From Opisthocomus hoazin (lineage: Eukaryota > Chordata > Aves > Opisthocomiformes > Opisthocomidae): a stretch of DNA of 64,000 bases. The position numbers and the translations under genes were made by a program. The notes beneath the pieces are model-generated. The model ran no database searches. It was not told the DNA's origin and saw nothing but the letters and a program-made list of their open reading frames with translations. Position 1 is the stretch's first letter; every line of letters starts with the position of its first letter. The stretch spans positions 77,986,504-78,050,503 of the forward strand of contig NC_134414.1 of the NCBI RefSeq assembly GCF_030867145.1, given 5' to 3'. Below are positions 11,901 to 22,660 of this stretch, piece after piece.

Positions 11901-14900
11901 AGAATGGATGCCACTGTATTGCTGTCAAAGAGGACAGGCACAAACAACTGTTTTATTAGTTACTGGATTTCATTTTACTCAGTAGCACAGATAAATTAAA
12001 AAAGATGCAGGTCTTTTCGAAGCTTTGGGGTTTTCCTTCTGTTAAAGATCTAAGAGTGCCTGCTCTTGGGGAACTGTAGGTGATGCTTTCAAGTCTTTTG
12101 ATTATGGCTAGGCTTTTCTTCTGAGTGACTTCCACTTCCAAACTCCAAGTAGGTGGGAGTATGATAAGTTGGGAGTTACCACAGTAGAAAGATGGACAGA
12201 GGCCACAGAAGTGGAAGAATCTCACTTTTGAAAGATACCTGTAGTTGACAGATGAGTTTGTAGGCTATCTTAGGCCAGAGAAAAAGAAGTATTGGCATTA
12301 GATGCTGTGTGAAATAATGTTTTTTTCTCTTTTTTAAAACGAAACGTGGGAGGAACTTGGAATTGTCAACATATTCCCTCCAAAGTTCAGCGCCACTGAG
12401 ACTTTTTGATTGATTCTCTATCTCAACCTACTTTTCCCTGCATAACAACATCCACAAATGTACAGTGGCCCTACACTTTGAAAGTTATGTTCACTTGTAA
12501 TGCTTCATTTCTGGTAAGAATGCCAGACATTTGAAGTATGGAGGAGCAATGTTAACACTAACAGCAACAACTGTGAATTGGCCTTTAGATCAGGCATCCA
12601 TGCATAGCAATGTGGAGTGAAATCATGACGTGTTTTAGATGGGAAGGAGTTTTCAGCACAGATTTGAAAGAGAAGCCATAGAACTCCAGGGAAATTAATG
12701 GCAAAGAAATACCTACTCTCACTGTGGTTCCTACTGCCATGTAGAAACCAGCCTTGGTAAATGAAAAACTGTTTCTGTGAGTTGAGACGTATGTGTAAAT
12801 AGAAGATCAGTCAGCCCAAAGGTCTTTTCTCCTCCAGTTATGCTCCATTGCAGTGTGTTTAAAGGTTTCAGTGGTGCTGGTCAGTTTGGTGGTATTTCCC
12901 TGGATGTGGAGGAGTGTAGGATTCTCAGCATTTTTTCACAGATGAGTCTGGGTTTTTCCAAATTACACGGTTGTGCTGCATCAGTATGGAAATTGTAAGA
13001 ATTGGAACAGATGCTCATTGCTGATAGATGACAGCTATTACTAGACCTATTATACTTATCTTAAAATTGGTGACTATTGTCTTCCCCCTCGGAGTGCTTC
13101 TTTGTCCCTGTAACAAGCACATTCATAGACAGGACTGCCATGCACAGCCTAGACTTTTTCTGATCTGAGTGATACGAGCAAGTATACATGCAAAGCACAA
13201 GCGAGCTCACTAAACTTCTTGCCTGTTGGTTCAAATCCTGTAAGCAGCACTTTTTCAACTGTTACTACGTATTCTGTCTTTGCTGCAGGATGTTGCTGTC
13301 ACTGAACTTTCTCATTTATTGACAGTATAAGGGGAGAATTGGACCCACTCTTGGCAGTTCAGAGGAGAACTCGTAGCTCCCATGGAAGCAGGAGTCTGTG
13401 GCTTTCATCCAAACCAGACCTTATGAGTGGAGAGTTGTGTTTATATATGCGTTATCCACATACACTGTAGTGTCAGGAACACATAGGCTTTTCTGTCGAA
13501 CCAATGGGGACACCTTCTGCTTCAAGGAGTAACGAAATTTCAAATACAAAACATGGGTATCTCAGGTGATGGATTTTTTGCTTGTGCAAATGAGTGCAGT
13601 TCTTCAGCTTACGTGATTCTTGACCAACGCATGTGGCAGATTTAGCTGTAGGATTAAGTATTGACAGAATCTTAGGGAAAACATTAACTTTCTGCAGTTT
13701 TGAAGAGGATGCTTGGGCCTATCTGCGTAAGTTAACATAGCTCAAGACTGTTCTGTTCAGACAAACCTAAGAATGGGGAAAGTCAGATCCATCTTTATAT
13801 CTGGCATATCACATTCTAATGAGCTAAAGGCTGTACATACTTTAAAAGTATGAAAATCCATATCTGGAATTAAATCTTGCTGCTTGGGTCTGTGCTGGAT
13901 ACTATGGAATAGTAGGATAGAATTCTGTTAAATGGTCCATTTTTACTTTATTTCAGGGAAAGCAATTAATAAACATAGGGACAATCATGATTCCATTGAG
14001 TCTAGGCAGAATTCACATTGATTTTAGCAAGGATGGAACTTCATGCTTAATGTTCAGCCGTTGAATACAGTGGCAGTCGAATACAGGCAGAGCACCTTGG
14101 GCATGGCTCCTCTGATCATACACAGAGACCTGCATCTGAACTAGGCAATCCATTCTTCCTTTACAGTTGATGGAAAGAAAAACATCCTTTTATGGCACAA
14201 GTCATCTTGTAGATACAGACTATGAGATATGGACTATCTCGTAGATACAGTTCATCCCTACTGTAGAGGTCTAAAATTGGTTGGCTTCATCATGTTGAGT
14301 ATAAAGCATTTATAAAATGACTACTATGTAGTTAAATAAGACACACCTCTCTTCTCTGCGTTTGCTGCTTCTGTTCAGACATTGACTGGGATTCTTCTCC
14401 AAGGCAATTGCTGAAGCCAGAGTAATCAATTAATTATAGCTATGTTGGTTTTAAAGAACTGTGAGAGGAAATTCAGCCTCGTTTCATTTAATTACCATTA
14501 AAGCTTCAGGCAGTCACTGTGCAGTTTTGCATATGCAAAGAATGTTGACAAATTGTTAAGCCATTTCAAGTTCTGTTATCATTTGATGAGTTTATTTTTA
14601 GAGGCCTGAGTTCTAAATAATGAAGCAAACTGGAAGCATTTAATTAAAATCAGCCTGGTACACTGATGTCTGAAAAGGTCAAGCAAGCGTGGGTGACTAA
14701 TGCACAGAATCAGCCAGCTGGTTACCTGATATAATAGTGTGGTGGTGTCGACTTGAGAGGCCTCAACCCATAAACCCTTTCTACCAGTTGGATAAATGGT
14801 TCCACTGAGAAACCCTGTCCTGCTCTGTCCGGAATCTAGTCTAGTTTCCTGTACCTCAGCATCCACCCTCTCCCTTAACTGCTAGAGTATCGGTAATATT

Positions 14901-17900
14901 GCTAAGCCTTGCATTATGTTGTACAGCAAAAAGGAAGAAAAGAAAGAGGTTAAAGAGGAGAAAAAAGAGGAAAAGAAGGAGGAAAAGAAGGAGGAAAAGA
15001 AAGATGACAAAAAAGATGGCAAAAAAGATGATAAAAAAAAAGAAGAGTAAGTATAAAGAATGAATGTGTGCTTGTAACACACCTCCTACACTACTACAAA
15101 ACATGATATAGCATTTCATCATAGCGCTTCCATGACTATTATTGTTCTGCAGGCGGCAGATTGTTGGCCTGTCAAATCTTTAATCTTTCCTCTTTGGAAA
15201 GGTTCAGCTGTTCAATGAACTTGTTGCATCTTTCAGACCTGTGTTTAGACCTGTCATGAACAGCTTCCTTGCTCAGTAAAAGGGAATTCATCTGCCTCTG
15301 CTCACTTTGTTTTGCTGTTGGAGATCACTTTTTGACTCTGAGGACGTTTTAGGGTAACAGCCTGCTTTGGAGATCTGTACAGGCTTCTTATTGTTCCACA
15401 ATGTCCATGATGATTCAGAGCAGATGAACCAAAAGTCTGGTTTGGACAAAGAGCAAAAAATCTTACATGTAGAAAATTCCAGCTTTACTAACAAGTTTAG
15501 TTACTACACTGACTAGCATATTTAATTATGTAATATGGTGAAGTTAATTTCTAGTGATTACTAAAGTTTGTTTCGTCTGATTAGGAGATGCTGTATTTCT
15601 GCAACAAAATGAGATCATTTGGATGCTTTTGACAGAAAAGGATCCTGTTTCATTCCCCTAAAGCTGACCCAAACATAGTACAATTTAGTATTGCTAGTCA
15701 TTAAAAATAACAATGGTAGCAGATAAGAAGAGAATGTGTTTGAGTGGACTTCACAGTTAAGGAGTATGTTAGAGTAATATACTGCAAGTTATATGTATGT
15801 ATATGGTGGCATGTCCTGTGCAGGCACAGGGACGTGTAGTTAGGAATCACTTACAAGTGGAGTCTCCTTGATCTCAAGATCTTGACTTTCTTAGTCAAAG
15901 CTTTGTTTGATTAGAAAGCCTTTGTTCTAAGGATTCTCTTTCGGCTTCAATTACTATGTAGTAAGAACCTGAGCTCTGCAGTAGCCTAAAGTGTTTAAAA
16001 ATATTTCAGCAAAGAAAATAAATGTCTAGAAGGTAGTGTACTCTGTCATATGAAGACCATATTTCATTGTCACCAGTTTTGAGGTGGTGATGTTTTTTTA
16101 GAAGAAATGGCTCAAAACCTGTTGTGAAGATGGCAGAGTAAATACTTTTTAGATTAAACCTGCTTCCTTTACTAAGGTTATCATCAGGTCATTCAGCTGA
16201 TGGCAGGGATAATGCCAGAAATACACACAAATACGAAAGAAATTGTCATTACATTTTAATACATTTACATTTGTGGAAATTGGGAAAAGTCACACAAATG
16301 CGTATCCAAGCATTGCCCAGTCGCATATTCCCCACACTACTACACAGTTCATAGATCACACTATCGCATGTTACTGTTGGAATAACTTCTGCAGCTGTGG
16401 ACCTCACGATCCACTAATATGTATTTCCTCTGATTACATACAACATGCCTAATTGCTGTCTATTCCATATCAGCCTTCCTCATGCTGAGTAAGGGCACTT
16501 CCGAGCATACTCTACATGTGCCATTAGCCGTGCTGTTCTTTAAATCTTCTTTAAATTCCAGGCCCGTACACTTTGTTCAGCATCCCTCGTTGCTGTGAGG
16601 CCTAGGGAGCCAGGACTCTCAATGTGTGAGATTTGCTTTCTCATAATAATACCTGTTGAAGTTCTAGGCACACGCTGTATGTGTGTATGCACACACAGAG
16701 CCTTACTTGTGTAAACATGTATTTGAATACATACATGTTTTCCTTGTTCAAATGCATGCTCACACAGTCGTTTCCATAATAGGATTTGCCAAAACCATCA
16801 AAATTAATCTGCAAAGGAAGGCTCTTTCTCTCGCAATGGACCATAGCCATCTAGCTGCAATGATAATAAGAAACATTTAACGTTTTACTTTTTTTCAGTG
16901 GGGGTTATATGGAGAAAAGCGGTGGGTTTCAGCCCGGGCAATGCGAGTGTCTGGGGTTTTCTTTGCACTCTTACTTTTTTCCAAAGTTGGGTCAAGCAAA
17001 CAAATAGAGCACGTCAGATGGGATGAAGCTGGTATTTGGTATCTCATCTGGATCTGCCTGCGTGGATATGTCCTCTTAGGCAGCTGTGAGTTCATCGTGA
17101 GGTGAGCAGCCTCCCGAAGAGGGAGATCCGTCAGGGTCACTTCATTACCGTTCTGGGGTAAATCTCCACGTTTTACTTTCCAGGAAGAAAAAAGAGATCT
17201 TTGTGATAGATCCTTCAAGCAATATTTACTACAACTGGCTGACCATAATTGCAGCACCCGTGTTCTATAACTGGTGTATGCTCGTGTGCAGGTATGGATT
17301 TAATAGCAATTTTAGGTTTCAAATTTAGAGTCTTGTTACATTTCCTGTGTAAATCATCCTCTTACCTCCCTGTGGCATTTCCTGGGTGACTTACCGAGAT
17401 GCACAGCTCACATACCCTCAGGGATATACGGTGTACACACTGCTGGGGACAGGTGGCCAATGTTTCTTTTCATCTTTTTGGTCTAAGAATGATTTGTAGC
17501 AATTCCCAGTGAGCACTGGCTGTGGCCTTGTGTGCTACCTTCCGGCGGGTGGCACGGCCAGCCCCTGCCCACCGCCCCGTCCCAACTGCTGCAGGCTCCC
17601 AACTGCCGCCAACCCATCCCAACGGCCACCGCCCCATCCCAACAGCTGCAGCCCAATCCCAATGGCCGGAGCCCCATCCCAACGGCTGCTGCCTGATCCC
17701 AAACGCTGCCGCCCGGTCCCAACCACCGCCCCATCCCAGCCACCACTGCCACCGGGGACAGGGCTTCTCCTCACCCAGTTGGGAGCAGGGGCGGGGCATG
17801 GGCAGCGTTGGGGCACCTTAACTGAATGTCGTGCATCTCTAGGTGCTTGGAGGGCAGGAGGGTTTTACTCGAGTGTTTGTTTTCTGCTTGTGAGATGTGG

Positions 17901-20900
17901 AAATCTGTTTGGATCCAAGTAAGGGAGTGCCGTGGAAATGGGTTGCCTAGGCTGCGTCAGATGGCAGGGAGAGACGAGGATGGCTTGCCGCTTGGAAATG
18001 TATATTTTATTTGGGGATTATCTTAATGGAGATTTCATGTATCCCATGAAATTTGATGCATGTTTAGTTGTAGGGATATATGTGTTCCTCCATAAGTGCA
18101 CTTGTGTGGCGTGTATGTGTTTTCAGTTTTGCTCCTGGCCTGAACACCTTTGAATTCTGGGAGATCCTCATGTCTGTTTAGACATAGCTCCAGTGGGCAG
18201 ATATCTAGGCGTGGATATATGCTGCCCTTAATTTTTTAGTGCCGGTAGTGTTCACTAACATGCTACTGGGACACATATTGCCAGTATTCTGCTTATGCAG
18301 TTGGTGTAATTTTTTTTTTTTAATATCTTTGTTTCTTTAGAGCCTGCTTTGATGAGCTGCAAGTTGACCATATTAAATTATGGCTGTTCTTGGATTATGG
18401 CTCGGATATCATCTATGTTCTTGACATGTTTGTCAGATTCAGGACAGGTGAGTCTTTCTGCAGTTTTACAGTGTTTTCAGACACAGCATAGACATAAAGG
18501 CTGGAAGCAGAAATTCCCCTGTGGCGTCTGATCAATGTAGTTTCCTGTCTCCAGCAGAACCCAGCAGCGGAGGCTTTGGGAAGATGAAGTCTCTGACCAG
18601 CTTGGACTGTTTTAAGGCTGGACATCCCAACACTTGCGCTTCGCTTGGCTCTAAATTCAGTTCTGTCAGTGCTTAATAGGCATGCCAGGCGCTGACTGCA
18701 TAGCCACTGTGACCGGCTGCGTGGGGAAGGGGGAGTAAGGCCCTTTGCACGTCATGGTCGCTCTGTGCGTGATATATTGCTTGTGCTCATTAGATTGGGC
18801 AAGAAACCAGCTGCACCCAAGTGCTGCTGTCTTCGCCAAGTTGTGCAGCCTCCCGCTCAGAAGTGATTGCTGAGTTGGTAAAGCGTGGACGTGGCATCCA
18901 TGTCAGCCTCCGGTCTGCAGCCCTCTGCCTGGAACCAGCGGTGCTGCCCCTCCTGCTGCCTCTGGGGAGTCCTGGCTTGGTCTCCCGCTGCCAGCCAGTG
19001 GTACTGGGTTAACCCAGGAGTGGGAGGGTGGTGGTGTGAGATTAACCTCACCTCCGCTCAGGTCCTGCCTTCCTGAGGGAAGTGTGAACCTAAAGGATCT
19101 GTGAGGACCGTGCCATGCCATGCGTGAAGTGGCTTTCTTCAGCTGCCCGTGCCTGTTTCGCTAGTTCAGACAGGCTGTGAAGATTTCATATCTGAGCGTG
19201 CCCGGCTGATACAGATTCTAGCCTTAAAGGAATATCTGCTTTGAACTAAACAAGGTCATAACATAGGCCTAAGCCATGACACACAGTGATCCACGCCATT
19301 AAATTGCTTGAATAGTCCTTGATGTACTTTGGTGCAGGCACTTTGGTCTGTGCCAGCTAGCATGCTCTCAGGCAGTGTCTGGGCACAGCTGGAAGGACAG
19401 CAGAGGTTGGGTGTTGTTGATGGTGTCATTTTTGGAGGGGGCTGGCAGAACTTACATGTGAATAGAAGCTGTTACGGTAGCTACCAGAAAATGTTTCCTG
19501 GCTCATTCTATCTACTGGTACGGATGCACCCCAAAAATGTCTCTTGAAAGGGTCCAAAACCACAGGGATCTTTGTGAAAATGAGAGTTCTTTTAAATCTT
19601 TGATTTTTACATGTTCTCGTTTCTTTTATTTTTTTTTTTAAACATGCTGACAGCTTGACATTAATTATGGCTTGTGACAAGTTGTAAACATAATTGCAAG
19701 ACAGAGGTGAAAAATGCTGTCACATGAGGAAGCACACAACTCATGGCAAGCCAGATTCTTAGCAAGTACCTTGTTCAACAGGAAAGCCTGTTTCAGGTAG
19801 CAGCCTAAATCACAGGAGTGTTGTATTTGGGGTGGAGCAGGGGGGCTTCATGGCAATCCCTGATACACAGGGAATGCTTTGCTTTTCTCTCAGTGGACTT
19901 TTTCTCCGGCTGGCCTAGTGGGCCCACGGTTGGACATCCCCACTTGCAACTGCAGCAAGTGTTTTGCAGTGCGTTGTCTGTTCTCTCTGGAACATTTTCA
20001 GTGCTTTGAGCTTTCAGAGGTACAAAACAGCACTGCAGCTGTACTGCTCGGGCAGCCTGTCCGTGAGAACTCTTACACAGATGCACTTTAAGGTCTCTTA
20101 CCGCAGTTTATGTCTTCTCATGATTTTTAAAATCTTGTAAAAATCATAAATTTCAAAATACTTTCCAAAATCTTTTGAACAAAGAAATACTAGTCCACAA
20201 AATTCTGCTTAATAGTTCTCTCACTAGAAACCCACAAAAAGTGCAAACTGCTTTCCCCAAATGAAAAGGAAAATCCTGTCAGCTTTAACATCGGACACAA
20301 GAGGAGAAACATGGCTCGCAGGGGGAAAATCTGTATCTCGTTATCTCAGGCGTATCTGTGTTGTTCTGAAAAAGTTTCCAGTGATCCATTATATCTACTT
20401 ACTCTTGGCATTTATTTAAAAATATTCCACTCTGATTTTATACACAATTGCTTAACACTTGCTTAGCTCTAGTTATGACTCGTGCCAATGATTCATGGAA
20501 AATGAGTCATTTGAATCTCCCCTTTCCTTTTGCAAGGATACCTAAAAGAAAAAGATACAGCTGTCCCAGAATAGAGCAGAAAACTGCAGGGAGCACTGTG
20601 GTAATAACAGAGTCATTGCACTACATCATTCCGTACCAGCTTTGAATCGAAATATTTAAATTTGCAATTAAATATCTTTCATTAAATTAACTCATAGTGT
20701 ATCAATGTCTGTATGCATAGTAGTACAAATTTTAATGCTCTCGGTTATCTGAAATGTAAGTCACTCAGTACTGTTGATGGTATTTTTATTCTAACAAGTA
20801 AAATACCTATTTTTATTCTTTGCAGGCTTCCTTGAACAAGGCTTGCTAGTTCAGGATGAAAAGAAGTTACGAGATCATTATACCAGAACTGTACAGTTCA

Positions 20901-22234
20901 AACTGGATGTGCTGTCTCTTCTGCCAACAGACCTGGCATATGTGAAGCTTGGTTTGAACTACCCCGAACTGCGATTTAACCGCTTGCTGAGGATTTCTCG
21001 GCTGTTTGAGTTTTTTGACCGTACTGAAACCAGGACAAATTATCCAAACATGTTTCGTATTGGAAATCTTGTCTTATACATTCTTATCATCATCCACTGG
21101 AACGCCTGTATATACTTTGCAATTTCGAAGCTCATCGGATTTGGAACCGACTCTTGGGTCTACCCCAACGTGTCCACTCCAGAGTACGGGCGCCTGTCTA
21201 GAAAGTACATTTACAGTCTGTACTGGTCAACGCTCACGCTGACAACCATCGGCGAGACGCCTCCCCCGGTGAAAGACGAAGAGTATCTCTTTGTGGTCAT
21301 TGACTTCCTGGTGGGTGTGCTGATCTTCGCCACCATTGTCGGCAACGTGGGCTCCATGATTTCCAACATGAACGCCTCCAGGGCGGAGTTCCAGGCCAAA
21401 GTGGATTCCATTAAACAGTACATGCATTTCCGAAAAGTGACTAAGGATTTGGAAGCCAGGGTCATTAAGTGGTTTGACTACCTCTGGACCAACAAGAAAA
21501 CAGTGGATGAGAAGGAAGTTCTCAAAAATCTGCCCGACAAGTTGAAAGCTGAAATTGCCATCAACGTCCATTTGGACACACTGAAGAAAGTGCGTATATT
21601 CCAGGACTGTGAAGCTGGGCTTCTGATTGAGCTGGTGCTGAAACTGAAACCTACGGTCTTCAGTCCTGGGGACTACATTTGCAAAAAGGGAGATATTGGG
21701 AGGGAAATGTACATTATTAAAGAGGGAAAATTGGCTGTGGTGGCGGACGATGGCGTAACCCAATTTGTAGTCCTAAGCGATGGCAGCTACTTTGGTGAAA
21801 TCAGCATCCTGAACATCAAAGGTAGCAAATCTGGCAACAGAAGGACAGCCAACATCAGGAGTATTGGTTATTCTGATTTGTTCTGCTTGTCTAAAGATGA
21901 CTTAATGGAAGCCCTCACAGAATATCCGGAAGCCAAAAAGGCTCTGGAAGAGAAAGGGCGACAAATTCTGATGAAAGACAATTTAATAGATGAGGAAGCA
22001 GCAAAAGCAGGAGCTGACCCAAAAGACTTGGAAGAAAAAGTAGAAAGACTTGAAACAGCTCTGGATACGCTGCAGACTAGGTTTGCTAGACTCTTGGCAG
22101 AATACAACTCATCTCAACAAAAGGTGAAGCAGAGACTGGCCAGAGTGGAAACCCGAGTGAAAAAATACGGTAGTGGCACCTTATCGGTTGGAGAAACAGA
22201 GGTTGAAAAACCTGAGGAGGAAAAAAAGCAGTAA
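5790..22234 (+). CDS. CNGA3: Cone cyclic-nucleotide-gated channel alpha-3 subunit (seven of its coding exons, N-terminal exon missing)
   Basis: CDS join: 5790-5906, 8590-8769, 10397-10450, 14927-15046, 17184-17291, 18341-18447, 20826-22234. All junctions are AG/GT and the phases agree throughout, giving 697 residues to the TAA. The product is the principal subunit of the cGMP-gated cation channel of cone outer segments, which closes in light when cGMP falls. The sequence shows a charged cytoplasmic N-terminus, S1 to S6, the CNG-type selectivity filter TIGET, a C-linker, a cyclic-nucleotide-binding domain and a C-terminal coiled coil. CNGA3 is preferred over the rod paralogue CNGA1 because the N-terminal stretches around [18 protein letters not shown] and WPLAK match what I recall of CNGA3, and because UBE3A is the neighbour. 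The start-codon exon (about 35 residues expected) was not found and probably lies upstream of position 1. Confidence 0.95.
5907..8589 (+). other. CNGA3 intron
   Basis: An AT-rich intron bounded by GTAAAG and TCCATGCAG. No repeat family, RNA gene or conserved exon was recognised in it. Confidence 0.8.
8590..8769 (+). CDS. CNGA3: CNGA3 exon, N-terminal cytoplasmic segment with RHLHHEDQ motif
   Basis: This 180-nt exon lies between TCCATGCAG and GTAAGA. It encodes 59 whole residues from [16 protein letters not shown] to RPGGVN, plus split codons at both ends. The RHLHHEDQ and [10 protein letters not shown] stretches are strong CNGA3 signatures and anchor the gene identity. The region lies N-terminal of S1, in the cytoplasm. 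An ATG upstream of the acceptor at 8573 is fortuitous, because the reading frame continues from the preceding exon. Confidence 0.93.
8770..10396 (+). other. CNGA3 intron
   Basis: An intron bounded by GTAAGA and CTGCAG. Nothing beyond unique AT-rich sequence was recognised. Confidence 0.8.
10397..10450 (+). CDS. CNGA3: CNGA3 micro-exon, WPLAK segment
   Basis: This 54-nt exon lies between CTGCAG and GTAAGT. It encodes 17 whole residues, [17 protein letters not shown], flanked by a split Ser and a split Asp. The WPLAK and NNTxE elements match the corresponding short exon of CNGA3 in other vertebrates as I recall it. Phases agree with both neighbours (one base in, two bases out). Confidence 0.9.
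10451..14926 (+). other. CNGA3 intron
   Basis: A 4.5-kb intron. It contains a poly-T run near 10941-10957, a short CTGT/CTGC tract near 11730-11755 and a partial direct repeat around ATCTYGTAGATACAG near 14203-14254. No exon or mobile element was recognised. Confidence 0.8.
14927..15046 (+). CDS. CNGA3: CNGA3 lysine/glutamate-rich exon
   Basis: This 120-nt exon lies between GTTGTACAG and GTAAGT and encodes 39 whole residues that are almost entirely Lys and Glu, then Lys and Asp. The coding strand is a run of GARAAR codons with internal near-repeats of 12-15 bp, so the length has probably changed by repeat slippage. In mammals the equivalent place holds only a short KK-rich stretch. CNG alpha subunits (notably CNGA1) carry a similar charged segment before S1, likely an unstructured cytoplasmic linker. 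Frame continuity with both neighbours supports it as real coding sequence rather than a simple repeat. Confidence 0.88.
15047..17183 (+). other. CNGA3 intron
   Basis: An AT-rich intron bounded by GTAAGT and TTTCCAG. No repeats, RNA genes or additional exons were recognised. Confidence 0.8.
17184..17291 (+). CDS. CNGA3: CNGA3 exon, start of S1
   Basis: This 108-nt exon lies between TTTCCAG and GTATGG. It encodes 35 whole residues from [19 protein letters not shown] to the first transmembrane helix, ending near FYNWCMLVC, with a split Arg at the end. The motif xVIDPSSNxYYxWL followed by a hydrophobic stretch is characteristic of the pre-S1/S1 region of CNG alpha subunits. Confidence 0.94.
17292..18340 (+). 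other. CNGA3 intron with minisatellite
   Basis: A 1.05-kb intron. Its middle is occupied by a GC-rich 20-bp-period tandem repeat (about 17569-17757), and a poly-T run precedes the acceptor near 18309-18321. Confidence 0.8.
17569..17757. repeat. 20-bp-period minisatellite
   Basis: Successive units begin ATCCCAACGGC or close variants (ATCCCAACAGC, ATCCCAATGGC, ATCCCAAACGC, GTCCCAACC) and recur about every 20 bp, with a consensus near ATCCCAACGGCTGCCGCCCC. The array is imperfect and GC-rich inside an otherwise AT-rich intron. Open frames across it on both strands, rich in Pro or Gly/Trp, are by-products of the repeat. Confidence 0.85.
18341..18447 (+). CDS. CNGA3: CNGA3 exon, end of S1 and S2
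   Basis: This 107-nt exon follows GTTTCTTTAG and ends before GTGAGT. It encodes 35 whole residues from ACFDELQ through the S2 helix to FVRFRT, with a split Gly. ACFDELQ and the DYxSDxxYxxDxFVR pattern are conserved across the CNG family. The exon leaves one base, which pairs with the two bases opening the final exon to make Gly. Confidence 0.95.
18448..20825 (+). other. CNGA3 intron before the terminal exon
   Basis: A 2.4-kb intron bounded by GTGAGT and TTTGCAG. The middle (about 18700-19120) is relatively GC-rich and the rest AT-rich. No repeat family or extra exon was recognised. Confidence 0.75.
20826..22234 (+). CDS. CNGA3: CNGA3 terminal coding exon: S3-S6, pore, C-linker, cGMP-binding domain, coiled coil
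   Basis: A single 1,409-nt exon encodes the last 468 residues and the TAA stop, as in other vertebrates where most of CNG alpha is in one exon. Counting from the Leu codon at 20843: the S4 voltage-sensor-like helix with spaced Arg is near 43-58, S5 near 72-95, and the pore helix leads to TIGET at 135-139 (about 21245-21259), whose Glu lines the filter. S6 is near 148-170, and the C-linker runs from about 175 to 260. The cyclic-nucleotide-binding domain is near 261-380, with FGEI at 317-320 and the phosphate-contacting Arg in NRRTA near 333-334. A leucine-zipper-like coiled coil used in subunit assembly is near 393-437. The Glu/Lys-rich tail ends KKQ. The sequence is intact, with no frameshift. 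Confidence 0.98.
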
Positions 22235-22660
22235 TTGAGCATTTATATTTCCTCATTTATTGGAGAAGGTTGAAGCATGTGAGAGCCATAAATGTATGTA
22301 AATATGTCTGTGCATACACAGACATGGTTATTTTTATATGAACTTGAGAGAATTGTTTTTAGCATTTTTAACTGAAGCAGTATTTTCTTGTAAACAGAAC
22401 ATTGTCACTTTCTTAGGGGGAGATTTGGTCTGGCATTTGGTACTTTTTTGTACTGGGAGTGGGTTTCTTACAAGTCACGCTCAGAACGTCTGTTGTGTGT
22501 GGTAGGTGTAGGTCTTGACACACTGTCTCTTCCCACGCATGGTGCGTTAAGAAGGCATTGCACTTAAACGGATTGGGGTTTTTTAAGGGCTTAAAAATAT
22601 TTGTAGGGTACATGTTCTACCTTGCTACCTTAGTAGCCGATTAAACACACGGACGCACAT
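22235..22660 (+). other. CNGA3: Probable CNGA3 3' untranslated region
   Basis: AT-leaning sequence follows the CNGA3 stop. No AATAAA was seen here on the + strand, but ATTAAA occurs at 22640-22645, just before composition turns GC-rich at about 22,690. The true 3' end could lie further downstream. Confidence 0.4.

Noticed and set aside
14856-15122. Phe/Ser/Leu-rich open frames on the - strand
   Set aside because: Antisense shadow of the GARAAR codons in the CNGA3 Lys/Glu exon.
17470-17922. Several Pro-rich and Gly/Trp-rich open frames on both strands
   Set aside because: Produced by the 20-bp minisatellite inside a CNGA3 intron.
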